Of a DNA stretch of 64,000 nucleotides, positions 1 to 8,311 are shown piece after piece (the first letter of the stretch is position 1; the number at the start of each line of letters is the position of its first letter). The position numbers and the translations under genes were made by a program. The stretch lies in NCBI RefSeq assembly GCF_018919175.1, contig NZ_JAHLQL010000002.1, forward strand, positions 310,001 through 374,000, read 5' to 3'. Under the pieces are notes generated by a model. That model was given only the letters and a program-made list of their open reading frames with translations. It ran no database searches and had not been told where the DNA came from. This DNA comes from Clostridium simiarum (lineage in GTDB: Bacteria > Bacillota > Clostridia > Clostridiales > Clostridiaceae).

Positions 1-1
1 G

Positions 2-538
2 CCATCGTTAATTAATAAAAGAGGACCTATTTATGAAGGGCTTCCAACTTTAGAAATACATAGATTTAACCCACCTAGAATAAGTGCGAAACACTTGTAT
101 GCATTAGGGATACATAGTGTATTTTTTGGAGATAGTATAGCATCAGATAAGGAATTATTAGGTGTAGGAAAACTTAGAGAGGATTTAATAGAATTTGATA
201 TAGAAGTATTAACAAATAGTGACTTAGAAAAAAGAATTTTATTTAGAGATTTTCACTCTAATAGAAGTGACTCAGCAGAGGATGTCATAAGATCTGTAGA
301 GTCAAGATTAGAAGTCAATAAAGATAATAAAATTAGTGAATCCAATAATATTTTAAGAAAAAAGGGCTATATTACAATAGATAACGATAATTATTTAAGA
401 TATTCAGGAGAATTGCAAATTTGTAAAAAAGATTTACCAGAAGATAAAAGAGTTAATGTAGTGGGAAAAATCAAGAATGAAGAGTTGTTTTTATTAGACC
501 TCATAGAAGATGACAGTAAGTTTAGCTTTATAGAATAA
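2..538 (+). CDS. MupG-family (DUF871) 6-phospho-N-acetylmuramidase-like protein, 5' truncated by window edge
   Basis: This is the C-terminal part of a MupG/DUF871 protein; the frame is open to the first base, so the start lies outside the window. Residues visible include PSLINKRGPIYEGLPTLE near the edge, then LYALGIHSVFFGDSIAS, FHSNRSDSAEDVIRS and KGYITIDNDNYLRYSGEL. As I recall the family, these match the end of the TIM barrel and the C-terminal cyclophilin-like domain. The family hydrolyses MurNAc-6-phosphate disaccharides during cell-wall recycling in the cytoplasm (established for the S. aureus member). A TTG at 95 could be mistaken for a start, but the upstream codons are clearly coding. 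The stop is followed immediately by a perfect repeat hairpin at 539-587. The family call is from remembered motif similarity. Confidence 0.8.
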   Translation, partial: PSLINKRGPIYEGLPTLEIHRFNPPRISAKHLYALGIHSVFFGDSIASDKELLGVGKLREDLIEFDIEVLTNSDLEKRILFRDFHSNRSDSAEDVIRSVESRLEVNKDNKISESNNILRKKGYITIDNDNYLRYSGELQICKKDLPEDKRVNVVGKIKNEELFLLDLIEDDSKFSFIE

Positions 539-587
539 AATTAAGGGACAGTTCATAAAAGTAAATTTTATGAACTGTCCCTTAATT
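539..587. repeat. REPIN-like hairpin of two inverted GGGACAGTTCATAA copies
   Basis: Arms 539-560 and 566-587 are perfect inverted repeats of 22 bases around a 5-base loop. Each arm carries the core GGGACAGTTCATAA (cores 545-558 and 568-581 reversed). It starts one base after the stop codon of the MupG-like gene and is followed by a short T/A-rich stretch, so it could also act as its terminator. It is the best-preserved paired copy of the family associated with the transposase at 3585-4508. Confidence 0.9.
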
Positions 588-800
588 AATTTAAATAGCA
601 TAAATCTTGAAAAGGAGAAGTATAGGAGGTAGTTTTAGATTTATAATTATTACTATATTTAAACTTTTTAACAAAAATAAATAATATAGTAATTTAGGGA
701 GAGTAATATTTATAAGATTTGCTTTAATCCATTTATTACTCAGTATGTTACTATGATTTTTGTATAAAATAATAAAGAAGTTGTAAAGGAGGGTGTAAAG

Positions 801-1163
801 ATGAAGAAAGTTAGAAAACAAAATGGTAGTTTTGAAAATAAAGTAGAACAATTAATAGATTTGGTAGAAAAACATACTAGAACTGAAAGGCATTTAGAGC
901 AACATTCTGATATAGCATCACCAGAAAACATAGCTAATGCAGAAAAGATTCAAGAGTTCAGAGAAGATGAAATAGCTACATTAAAAGATAATATAGCTAA
1001 TAGCGGTGAAAGTTATGATGAACAATTAAACAATTTGAAGGATAATTATTCTAAGGCAGAAACGTATATTGCATATAATCAAGATACTATGTCTTCACAG
1101 GATTTAGAAAGTGCAAAAGAAAAACAAAGGCATAGAAAAGAACAAATTAATATTTTAGAGTAA
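801..1163 (+). CDS. Small hydrophilic, probably coiled-coil protein of unknown function
   Basis: I do not recognise this 120-residue protein. It is highly charged (Lys/Glu/Gln/Asn-rich), has no membrane segment or signal peptide and no cysteine, and long heptad-like stretches at about residues 10-35 and 45-118 suggest helices or coiled coil. A good ribosome site (GGAGGG) lies about 8 bases before the ATG, which supports it as a real gene. It is bracketed by two repeat hairpins (539-587 and 1165-1211), the second starting two bases after its stop codon. Its function is unknown; the flanking repeats may mean only that the family likes gene ends, or that the gene has moved with them. Confidence 0.65.
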   Translation: MKKVRKQNGSFENKVEQLIDLVEKHTRTERHLEQHSDIASPENIANAEKIQEFREDEIATLKDNIANSGESYDEQLNNLKDNYSKAETYIAYNQDTMSSQDLESAKEKQRHRKEQINILE

Positions 1164-1164
1164 T

Positions 1165-1211
1165 AATTAGGGACAGTTCATAAAAATTATTTATATGAAC
1201 TGTCCCTAATT
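1165..1211. repeat. REPIN-like hairpin, second paired repeat copy
   Basis: Arms 1165-1182 and 1194-1211 are perfect 18-base inverted repeats with an 11-base loop and carry two opposed cores of GGGACAGTTCATA. The element begins two bases after the stop codon of the small gene at 801-1163. Like the hairpin at 539-587 it could terminate transcription, but there is no clear T run after it. Confidence 0.9.
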
Positions 1212-1375
1212 CTGTTTTGATTAAAAGGAAATCTTATATGCTTAAATAACAATTGCTTTTTTCATAGTAGTATAATCATTGTTGAAGGGAGAGTATAAAT
1301 TATAATTATTTATCAATATTAAGTTCAGAGAGTCCATGAAATTTATTAATTTATAATTTTTAAGGGGTGAACAGA

Positions 1376-2641
1376 TTGAAAATAAAGGGGTTTAAAAATT
1401 TAAAAAAGAATTTTAATAAAAATGCATTACTTTACTTAGGTGGTATATCATTTTTTTATATATGCATGGGAGCTTTTAATATGCTTCAAGGTATATATAT
1501 AAAGGAGCTAAATGTAGATGAAGGGTTCTTAGGCTTAATTCTTAGCTTGAAAACATTTGCACTAGCTATTTTTTCAATACCTTGTGCAATGATTGTAAAT
1601 AAAATAGGAAAGAAAAAGGGTATTTTATTAACCATGACAATTGTACCACTTATTATAATATTGCAGGGAATATCTCAAGATAAATGGATAATTCTTATAT
1701 TATCAATATTACAAGGTGGAGCAAATAGCTTTATGATGGTCTCAGAAGGACCTTTTTTTATGGAAAATACTAATAGTAGAAATAGAATAAAATTATTTAG
1801 CTATTCTTTTGCTGATAATGTATTTTCAACTATGTTTGGATATTTTATTTTTGGGCAAATATCAGGGGGATTCATAAGGCTATTTGGAGATATTAAAGCT
1901 CTCAGATACTCTATAATAATTTCTGGATTACTTGGTTTAACATCTATATTTTTTATTATTTTTATAAAAGATAATAAAGCATGTGTAGTTGAAGATAGAT
2001 CTATGTTCTTTAAGAACATAGCTAAAATATCTAAAAAAAAGTATCCATTAAAGTTTTTGGTTTATAACTTAATTATTGGATTTGGGGCAGGTCTTGTAGT
2101 GCCATATTTTAATGTTTATTTAAAGTATAAAGTTAATGCTAGCACTGAGCAAATTGGATTTATAATGTCTTTGGCACAAGCTGCAATGGGTATAGGTGGA
2201 TTGATAACACCATATATGGCTGCTAAATATGGAAGGATTAAAACTATTATTATATGTCAAGTAGCATCAATACCATTTTTAATGCTTATAGCCCTTCCTC
2301 CTAATATAGTAATTGTTGCTGGAGCATTATTTATTAGAAATGGATTGATGAATATGGCTGGGCCTGTAGTCGGAAATTTATCTATGGAGCTAATTGAGGA
2401 GAATGAAAGATCAATATTTGCAAGTATAAATAATATATCAAATAATTTGAGCAGAGCCTTAAGCGCTGTGGTTGGGGGCTTTATAATGAATAAGTTTTCT
2501 CATGGGTATGAGGTTCCGTATTTCATAACATCTATAATGTACATTATAGCAACAGTATATTTTTATAAGTCATTTAGAGGATTTGATAAAAAATCAAAGG
2601 ATTTAGAGGAAAGAAAAACTAGCAAAGCTGCAATTGTTTAG
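1376..2641 (+). CDS. MFS transporter
   Basis: An integral membrane protein of about 421 residues with roughly 12 hydrophobic segments in two halves, separated by a charged loop around residues 190-220. Its length and the early AGGISFFYICMGAF-like helix fit the major facilitator superfamily; the second half contains YMAAKYGRIKT, a typical loop 8-9 motif. Substrate cannot be inferred. I prefer the TTG start at 1376, which has AGGGGTGA six bases upstream, over a GTG at 1367 that overlaps that ribosome site. It is a single gene, with no regulator beside it. A lone repeat copy (core 2649-2662) lies four to eight bases after the stop, so this is the third consecutive gene with a repeat at its 3' end. 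Confidence 0.85.
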   Translation: MKIKGFKNLKKNFNKNALLYLGGISFFYICMGAFNMLQGIYIKELNVDEGFLGLILSLKTFALAIFSIPCAMIVNKIGKKKGILLTMTIVPLIIILQGISQDKWIILILSILQGGANSFMMVSEGPFFMENTNSRNRIKLFSYSFADNVFSTMFGYFIFGQISGGFIRLFGDIKALRYSIIISGLLGLTSIFFIIFIKDNKACVVEDRSMFFKNIAKISKKKYPLKFLVYNLIIGFGAGLVVPYFNVYLKYKVNASTEQIGFIMSLAQAAMGIGGLITPYMAAKYGRIKTIIICQVASIPFLMLIALPPNIVIVAGALFIRNGLMNMAGPVVGNLSMELIEENERSIFASINNISNNLSRALSAVVGGFIMNKFSHGYEVPYFITSIMYIIATVYFYKSFRGFDKKSKDLEERKTSKAAIV

Positions 2642-2644
2642 AAT

Positions 2645-2670
2645 TATAGGGACAGTTCATAAAAAATTTA
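2645..2670 (+). repeat. Single GGGACAGTTCATAA repeat copy
   Basis: Core at 2649-2662 in forward orientation, followed by A/T-rich AAAAAATTT. It lies immediately after the stop codon of the MFS gene and has no inverted partner nearby. Confidence 0.85.
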
Positions 2671-2827
2671 AAGTGCAATAGGATAAGGAGTATGACAGGA
2701 TAATTATAAGAACTATTATTTAAAGAATAAAAATAAAGTATTTGCTAATATAAAACAATTTAATGAGAATAATAAGAGCATAGATTACCTTATTATAAAT
2801 ATGTCTTTATGTATAGGAGATGATATT

Positions 2828-3448
2828 TTGAAAAAGTTGGACAGAGAATTTTATAAAAGAGATACACTTATAGTAGCACAAGAGTTATTGGGCAAGATCT
2901 TAGTGAAAAAGATAAATAATCAATTTATTATGGGGAGAATTGTAGAAGTTGAAGCTTATAAAGGGCTTATAGATAAGGCTGCACATTCCTATGGTGGCAA
3001 GATTACCAATAGAAATAGGATAATGTATGGTGATGGAGGATATGCTTACGTATTTTTGATTTATGGAATGTACTATTGTATGAATATTGTAACTTCTACT
3101 ATAGGCAATCCAGAAGCTGCATTAATAAGAGGGATAGAACCTTTAGATGGAGTTAACATTATGAGTGAACTTAGATTTAACAAAAGTTTTAATGATCTCA
3201 GTAAAAAAGAAAAGAGAAATCTAAGTAATGGACCAGGTAAGCTTTGTTTGGCTTTTAATATAACTAAAGAAGAGAATGGCATGGATATGTGTGGCGACGA
3301 TTTGTATGTTTTAGATAATACAATGGATCCAATGAATAATATCAATATAGCAACTTCTAAAAGAATAAATATTGATTATTCTGAAGAAGCAAAAGATTTT
3401 CATTGGAGGTTTTTTATAAAAGATAACATGTATGTATCTAAAGGTTAG
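2828..3448 (+). CDS. DNA-3-methyladenine glycosylase (Mpg/AAG family)
   Basis: About 206 residues, the normal bacterial length for the AAG/MPG family, which excises 3-methyladenine and related alkylated bases as the first step of base excision repair. The family core is visible: LGKILVKK, RIVEVEAYKG (the Glu-X-Glu-Ala-Tyr segment carries the catalytic glutamate), HSYGGKITNRNRIMYG, YVFLIYGMYYCMN, EAALIRGIEPL and SNGPGKLCLA. I prefer the TTG at 2828, with AGGAGA seven bases upstream; the ATG at 2801 lacks a site and adds nine residues not typical of the family. The stop codon TAG is partly made by a repeat copy: its G (3448) is the first G of GGGACAGTTCATAA. Confidence 0.9.
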   Translation: MKKLDREFYKRDTLIVAQELLGKILVKKINNQFIMGRIVEVEAYKGLIDKAAHSYGGKITNRNRIMYGDGGYAYVFLIYGMYYCMNIVTSTIGNPEAALIRGIEPLDGVNIMSELRFNKSFNDLSKKEKRNLSNGPGKLCLAFNITKEENGMDMCGDDLYVLDNTMDPMNNINIATSKRINIDYSEEAKDFHWRFFIKDNMYVSKG

Positions 3449-3468
3449 GGACAGTTCATAATTTTTAA
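3442..3468 (+). repeat. Single repeat copy overlapping the mpg stop codon
   Basis: Core at 3448-3461, forward. The TAG stop of the glycosylase gene at 3446-3448 is formed from the TTAGGGAC left side of the repeat, so insertion may have set the protein end. It is also the nearest upstream copy to the transposase gene. Confidence 0.85.
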
Positions 3469-3584
3469 CAACATGTATATTTATTCAACATAGGGCAAGA
3501 ATTCAAATATGCTTAAGTGAAGATTAATCAAATATCGATCTAAGGCTTAGCATATAGAATTATATTAAGGTAGAGGTGAGTAAC

Positions 3585-4508
3585 TTGCCAAGAGGTGCTC
3601 GAATAAAAAAGCAAGATGGAATATATCATATAATATTAAGAAGTATTAGCGAGATACAGCTCTTTAAGATAGATGAGGATAAAGATCAATTTCTTAAATA
3701 TTTAAAAAAGTATAAGATCCAATTTGGTTTTAGATTGTATGCTTATTGTATAATGTCTAATCATGTTCATCTTATAATTGATTCCAATGGAGCTGATATA
3801 TCAAGAATAATGCATGGTATTAATCAAAGTTATGCTCAATATTATAATAGAAAATATAGCAGGTATGGACACTTATTTCAAGATAGATTTAAAAGTAAGA
3901 TAGTTGAAAGTGAGAGGTATTTTATAGCTTTAAGTTTGTATATACATAATAATCCTAAAGATATTGTTAAATATAGAAATAATATAGAAAAGTATAGATA
4001 CTCTAGTTTGGGTATTTACTTAGGATTTAGAAAAGATGAGGAGGGTATATTAGACAGAAGGATGCTTATAAATTTGCTCTCTGGTAATTATAAAAAATTT
4101 AAAACCAAATACAAAATTATGTTAAATATGAATGTAAGTGAAGAGGAATTTGAAAAATATGATTTTAAACTAGAAAAAAATTATTATAAATACAAAAGTG
4201 ATAGAATAGTAATAAGTAGAAATAATTCACATTTGTTAATTCTAGATATATTATTACAAAAATTTAATGTTAAAAAAGATGTATTATTTTTAAAAAATAA
4301 TACATATATATGTGAATTTAAAAGTATTTTTGTATTATTATGTAGAAATCTATGTAATATGACGTATAAAGAATTGGGAAAAATTTTAATAAATAATTCT
4401 CAACCTAACTTATCAAAACTTTGCTCTAAAGGTATAAATCTTGTAATGAAAAATGTTAAATATAAAAATATTGTTGATACAGTATATAAAGAATTATGTT
4501 TGGGTTAA
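3585..4508 (+). CDS. REP-associated tyrosine transposase (RAYT, IS200-like Y1 HUH family) with C-terminal DnaA-like domain
   Basis: N-terminal residues 1-150 are a Y1 transposase domain: PRGARIKKQDGIYHIILR at the start, the metal-binding HVHLII (His-X-His) after AYCIMSN, GHLFQDRFKSK, and the catalytic-tyrosine helix SLYIHNNPK. These are hallmarks of RAYTs, single-strand-specific relatives of IS200/IS605 transposases that process REP hairpins. The C-terminal part (about 215-300) has LFLLCRNLCNMTYKELGKIL followed by a helix-turn-helix-like segment, resembling DnaA domain IV as found in some RAYTs. The TTG at 3585 with AGAGGTGA upstream gives the usual MPR start; a GTG at 3576 overlaps that site. 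No IS ends flank the gene; instead repeat copies lie upstream (3448) and downstream, inverted (5169), and 11 more loci are within 12 kb. Confidence 0.9.
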   Translation: MPRGARIKKQDGIYHIILRSISEIQLFKIDEDKDQFLKYLKKYKIQFGFRLYAYCIMSNHVHLIIDSNGADISRIMHGINQSYAQYYNRKYSRYGHLFQDRFKSKIVESERYFIALSLYIHNNPKDIVKYRNNIEKYRYSSLGIYLGFRKDEEGILDRRMLINLLSGNYKKFKTKYKIMLNMNVSEEEFEKYDFKLEKNYYKYKSDRIVISRNNSHLLILDILLQKFNVKKDVLFLKNNTYICEFKSIFVLLCRNLCNMTYKELGKILINNSQPNLSKLCSKGINLVMKNVKYKNIVDTVYKELCLG

Positions 4509-4563
4509 TAGGTAATTAAATAAATTTTAAATAAAATCAAAGAAAAGATGTATTAAAATATAT

Positions 4564-4590
4564 AAAAAAAGGGTTCTATAAAACCCTTAT
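4564..4590 (-). terminator. Intrinsic terminator of ispF
   Basis: A hairpin with AAGGGTT (4569-4575) and AACCCTT (4582-4588) arms; on the minus strand it is followed by seven T residues, fitting a Rho-independent terminator 80 bases after the ispF stop. It may also slow transcripts arriving from the transposase. Confidence 0.7.
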
Positions 4591-4667
4591 AAAAGTAAAT
4601 TAATAAACTTATAGTATGATATATTAAAAATGATTAATATAATAAGGTAGATAAAGTGTTAAGTTTA

Positions 4668-5144
4668 TCATTTATTATTAAATAATAAACATATACTCTG
4701 AGAGGCTATGCCTTCTTCATTACCAGTAAAACCTAATCCTTCTTCTGTGGTAGCCTTTATATTTATTTTATCAATATCTATATTTAAAGTTTTAGAAATA
4801 TTACTTCTCATTTTATCAATGTACGGTGACAATTTAGGTTTTTGTGCAATTATAGTAGCATCTATATTTCCTACTATGAACCCTTTTTGAGTAATTAATT
4901 CTAGAACTTTTGATAACAGTTCTAGACTTGAGATATTTTTGTAAGTTGCGTTATTATCAGGAAAATGCCTGCCAATATCACCTAAACATGCAGCCCCTAA
5001 TATAGAATCCATTATAGCGTGGACAAGCACATCAGCGTCAGAATGACCAAGCAATCCGTATTCATGAGGTACAATTAGACCTCCTAATATTAAATCTCTA
5101 TTCTCAACTAATTTGTGAACATCATAGCCTAATCCAATTCTCAT
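4668..5144 (-). CDS. ispF: 2-C-methyl-D-erythritol 2,4-cyclodiphosphate synthase
   Basis: IspF converts CDP-methylerythritol 2-phosphate to MEcPP in the non-mevalonate isoprenoid pathway. The 158-residue protein has the family start [12 protein letters not shown] with the zinc-binding Asp-X-His, [15 protein letters not shown] with the second zinc histidine, GDIGRHFPD and the C-terminal [12 protein letters not shown]. The start at 5144 has AGGAGG just upstream; the frame stays open further upstream but runs through a repeat copy and lacks a ribosome site. It stands alone on the minus strand between the transposase and natA, without the common IspD partner. The repeat at 5169-5182 lies in its leader about 25 bases before the start, so the leader transcript would contain it. 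Confidence 0.95.
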   Translation of the reverse strand: MRIGLGYDVHKLVENRDLILGGLIVPHEYGLLGHSDADVLVHAIMDSILGAACLGDIGRHFPDNNATYKNISSLELLSKVLELITQKGFIVGNIDATIIAQKPKLSPYIDKMRSNISKTLNIDIDKINIKATTEEGLGFTGNEEGIASQSICLLFNNK

Positions 5145-5164
5145 AAAAATCCTCCTACTAAATA

Positions 5165-5186
5165 AAATTATGAACTGTCCCTTATT
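5165..5186 (-). repeat. Single repeat copy in the ispF leader
   Basis: Core TTATGAACTGTCCC at 5169-5182 (reverse orientation). It lies between the probable ispF promoter region and its ribosome site and points inward toward the transposase gene, opposite to the copy at 3448. Confidence 0.85.
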
Positions 5187-5433
5187 ATTTTCAGTTTTAC
5201 ACAAATTAATATAAAAATCAAGGTTAAAAACCATACTATGATGTATTTGGAGTATTTTTAAGTAAATAAGAGTTTAAAACTAATATAATAATACAATCTT
5301 TTAAAATATAGAGGAGAATATCATATCTTTAATAATTATCCTTTGAATTATAAATATATTTATAATTGCTATTTTCATTTTGACAATAAGACTGTAAACT
5401 AGTTATATGGATATTTTATAAATATATTGAAGT

Positions 5434-5452
5434 ATTTATGAACTGTCCCCTC
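5434..5452 (-). repeat. Single repeat copy upstream of natA
   Basis: Core at 5436-5449 in reverse orientation with an extra C (GGGG form), about 10 bases before the natA ribosome site AAGGAG. The rest of the gap 5187-5433 is A/T-rich with no other clear signal. Confidence 0.85.
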
Positions 5453-5474
5453 ATTTTGAAAGGAGTGATTTTTT

Positions 5475-6209
5475 ATGGTTGAGGTTATAGAGTTAACTAA
5501 AGAATTTAAGGCAGTGAAAGCTGTGGATAAAGTTAGTTTTGACGTTAAACCAGGAGAAATTGTTGGATTATTAGGAGAAAATGGAGCTGGAAAGACAACA
5601 ACTCTAAGAATGCTTGCAACTATGCTAAAGCCTACCTCAGGAACGGCAAAGATAAATGGATGTGATATAATACATGAATCTAGTATGGTTAGGGGAGAAA
5701 TAGGAATATTATTTGGTGGAGAGGTTGGTTTATACGATAGACTTACTGCAAGAGAGAATATTAAGTATTTCGCACAACTAAATGGTATGGAAAAGGAAAA
5801 GTGTGAAGAACAGATAAATAAGTTAGTTAAAATATTTGGTATGGAAGAATATGTAGATAGAAGGGTTGGAAAGTTTTCTAGAGGTATGAAACAAAAGGTG
5901 GCTATTGCAAGATCAATTGTTCATGACCCTAAAGTTATGCTGTTTGATGAGCCTACAGCTGGGTTAGACATAAGCGCATCTAAAATAATTCAAGATTTTA
6001 TTTTACAGTGTAAAAAAGAAAACAAAGCCATTATATTTTCAAGTCATATGATGAATGAAGTTGAAAAATTATGTGATAGAGTAGTTATAATTAACAAAGG
6101 AAAAGTTGTAGAGCAAGGCACTGTGCAAGGTTTAAAAGAAAAATATAATAATCATGATATAGAAAGTATCTTTAGTGAATTAATAGGGGGTGAAGCTAAA
6201 AATGAATAA
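5475..6209 (+). CDS. natA: ABC transporter ATP-binding protein, NatA-like
   Basis: A 244-residue ABC ATPase. Walker A GENGAGKTTT is at about residues 37-46, the Q-loop region follows, the signature is FSRGMKQKVAIAR, Walker B is VMLFDEPTAGLD and the switch histidine is in FSSHMMNEVEKLCDRV. The order and the VLYDRLTARENI-like segment match NatA, the ATPase of a sodium (or drug) exporter described in Bacillus. It overlaps the permease gene by eight bases, so the two are translationally coupled. Ribosome site AAGGAGTGA lies upstream of the ATG. The NatA name is by similarity of the pair; true substrate unknown. Confidence 0.8.
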   Translation: MVEVIELTKEFKAVKAVDKVSFDVKPGEIVGLLGENGAGKTTTLRMLATMLKPTSGTAKINGCDIIHESSMVRGEIGILFGGEVGLYDRLTARENIKYFAQLNGMEKEKCEEQINKLVKIFGMEEYVDRRVGKFSRGMKQKVAIARSIVHDPKVMLFDEPTAGLDISASKIIQDFILQCKKENKAIIFSSHMMNEVEKLCDRVVIINKGKVVEQGTVQGLKEKYNNHDIESIFSELIGGEAKNE

Positions 6210-7401
6210 TAATGTAATATTTCTAGTTTTTAGGAAGGAATTAATGGACATTTTTAGAGATAAAAAAGCGCTTATATCAAGCATTGTTATCCCTCTTGTA
6301 ATATTTCCACTATTGTTTATGGTTATGGGTAAGGGTATAAGTAAAACATCTAAATCAGTAGAAGATAATCTTAAAATTGCTATTGTAGATGAAAGTAGCA
6401 GCAAGATGGGACAGTTCATAAAAAGTCAAAAAGGTATAAATCTGGTGGAGACAAGTAATGTGGAAGAAGACATAAAAAGTGGAAAACTTCTTATGGCTTT
6501 GGAGATTCCTTCAAATTTTGAAAGTACTATTTCAAAGGAAGATGTAGCTAAGATTATAATCACATATGATAATTCTAGTCAGCAATCTCAAATGGCTTTA
6601 GGAAAAATTCAAGGCTATATAGATATGTATTCTAAAGAGATTGTGGCTAATAGACTTGAAGCCAGAGGAATTAAACAAGATGTCTTAACACCTATAAATG
6701 TTGAGATTAACACCTTCGAAAAAGAATCAGAAGGATTTAGTAAATTTATGTTATCTTTATTGTTACCTTTGTTATTAGTTATGTATAGTGTTTCAGGACC
6801 TATTGCACCAGCTACGGATTTAGGAGCTGGAGAAAAAGAAAGAGGAACTTTAGAACCGTTGTTAACTACTAAAGCAAGTAGAATGTCTCTTCTATGGGGT
6901 AAATTTTTAGCTATTACTGTAATGGGATTAATGACTACAATAGCTTCATTAGCAGGAGTTATAATTGCAATGAAACAAAGTGGAGGCATAATGGCAGGCA
7001 AAGCCAATGCAGCACCAACATCATTTAGCATAGAACCAAAGGCTTTAATCTTGATAGGTATAGTAGCTATTTTAACAACTATGGTATTTGGAGCATTAGA
7101 ATTATCTATAAGTATATATGCTAGATCTTTTAAAGAAGCACAGACATATCTAGCACCATTAACAATTATGGCTATAATTCCAGCATATGCAACATATATG
7201 CTAGATGCTAAAAGTATAGAGAGTGTTTACTTTCATATACCATTAGCTAATTCTGTTTGTCTTTTGAAGGAATTGATTATGGGAATTTATAACTATAATC
7301 ATATAATGATTACCTTAGTCTGGACAATAACTTATATACTTGCTTCATTACTATTTGCAAGATTTATGTTCAGCCGTGAAGAGGTTGTATTTAGAGCGTA
7401 G
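6202..7401 (+). CDS. natB: ABC transporter permease, NatB-like, containing an in-frame repeat copy
   Basis: A 399-residue ABC-2 type permease: one helix near residues 20-45, a long extracytoplasmic region (about 55-185), then five to six helices. LGAGEKERGTLEPLLTTKASR is the family signature cytoplasmic loop. It works with the upstream ATPase. The ATG at 6202 has AGGGGGTGA eight bases upstream; a GTG at 6190 overlaps that site. Inside the extracytoplasmic region, bases 6408-6423 match the repeat GGGACAGTTCATAAAA exactly and are read as Gly-Gln-Phe-Ile-Lys. The protein around it reads like normal NatB sequence, so the frame is intact. A hairpin terminator follows at 7560-7598. Confidence 0.85.
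   Translation: MNNNVIFLVFRKELMDIFRDKKALISSIVIPLVIFPLLFMVMGKGISKTSKSVEDNLKIAIVDESSSKMGQFIKSQKGINLVETSNVEEDIKSGKLLMALEIPSNFESTISKEDVAKIIITYDNSSQQSQMALGKIQGYIDMYSKEIVANRLEARGIKQDVLTPINVEINTFEKESEGFSKFMLSLLLPLLLVMYSVSGPIAPATDLGAGEKERGTLEPLLTTKASRMSLLWGKFLAITVMGLMTTIASLAGVIIAMKQSGGIMAGKANAAPTSFSIEPKALILIGIVAILTTMVFGALELSISIYARSFKEAQTYLAPLTIMAIIPAYATYMLDAKSIESVYFHIPLANSVCLLKELIMGIYNYNHIMITLVWTITYILASLLFARFMFSREEVVFRA
6408..6423 (+). repeat. Repeat copy inside natB coding sequence
   Basis: Sixteen bases identical to GGGACAGTTCATAAAA lie within the natB frame and are read as part of Met-Gly-Gln-Phe-Ile-Lys. At the base composition of this DNA a chance match of this length is very unlikely (rough estimate well below 0.001 for the whole window). 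Confidence 0.75.
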
Positions 7402-7559
7402 AAACTTATTGAATACACTATTAATTAAATTATATTAAAGTTACACTAGTTTTAGTAATAATAAGTGGATTTTAATATAAAGAAGCTTAGAATATGACTA
7501 ATAATACATTATATAGGTTAAAGAAATAAGCTAAAAATAAATTATTTGAAAAATAAGAA

Positions 7560-7604
7560 AAACCACAGAAATAGAGAGTATCTTATATTCTGTGGTTTCT
7601 TATT
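7560..7604 (+). terminator. Hairpin terminator after natAB
   Basis: Perfect 11-base arms AAACCACAGAA (7560-7570) and TTCTGTGGTTT (7588-7598), followed by CTTATTATTTTA. It lies 160 bases after natB with no other gene between. Confidence 0.7.
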
Positions 7605-7797
7605 ATTTTAGGAATCTGCTCAATGGTATTTGTTATATAAGCACCAATAAAGATACAAAAAACTAAATAAAATATGATAAACCTTTAAAAATAGATTTTA
7701 TATAGTATATACCAAATATATATAGGGAAATGGATGGCTACCTTACTATATATAATCTGTATAACAATATTTAAAGTTGAAATAAAGTAAATTCAAA

Positions 7798-7974
7798 TTA
7801 TAGAGTTTTTTTAAATTTATAGATTTGACAATTATTATAGGTATTACTAGAAGTTAATTTAAACATATTTTTAATGTAATCGATTATTAAGCTAAGTATA
7901 CCTTTTTTATATTTCTTACCATAATTTATAACTCTTCCAGTATGAAAGTCTACAAATATCACGTTGTTTTTCAT
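7798..7974 (-). CDS. Small 58-residue protein of unknown function
   Basis: A short reading frame not long enough for ordinary size cut-offs. It begins MKNNVIFVDFHTGRVINYGK and ends in a Lys-rich tail, with one cysteine. The support is a good ribosome site (GAGGTGAG about 8 bases upstream) and a sensible N-terminal beta-strand-like segment. It occupies the middle of a 900-base gap between natB and the sortase gene. I do not recognise a family. It could be a regulatory small protein or the start of a decayed longer gene. Confidence 0.45.
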   Translation of the reverse strand: MKNNVIFVDFHTGRVINYGKKYKKGILSLIIDYIKNMFKLTSSNTYNNCQIYKFKKTL

Positions 7975-8210
7975 AAGGCACTCACCTCACCTATTTCATA
8001 GAACTCCTTAATATAAGTATACTATAAAAAACTGACAATGTTAAGAATATTTCGAAAAATTAAAATTAATTATTTATATAATAATCTTAATTACATTATT
8101 TTAACTAGATTTTAATTTTTAATACATAATTTTTAATAAACTATATACTAACTGTATGAAAAGTTAACTTAATATGATTTCCTTGAGGGGGAGGAATATA
8201 AATGCTATAA

Positions 8211-8234
8211 TTGAGGGGACAGTTCATAATTTTA
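8211..8234 (+). repeat. Single repeat copy upstream of the sortase gene
   Basis: Core at 8216-8229 with a preceding G (GGGG form) and followed by TTTTACG, about 80 bases before the sortase start. Confidence 0.85.
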
Positions 8235-8311
8235 CGTATTAATTTAATATATAGAGTATAAAAATTAATTAAGACTTTATTATAGATTTTTAAATAAAGA
8301 GAGGGATAGTA

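Noticed and set aside
591..931. Two overlapping minus-strand frames around 591-931
   Set aside because: A/T-driven frames rich in Phe/Leu/Ile without ribosome sites, overlapping the well-supported gene at 801-1163.
3448..5182. The inverted repeat copies at 3448 and 5169 as ends of an insertion sequence carrying the transposase and ispF
   Set aside because: The copies are members of a dispersed family, ispF is an essential core gene, and no target duplication or other IS end is seen.
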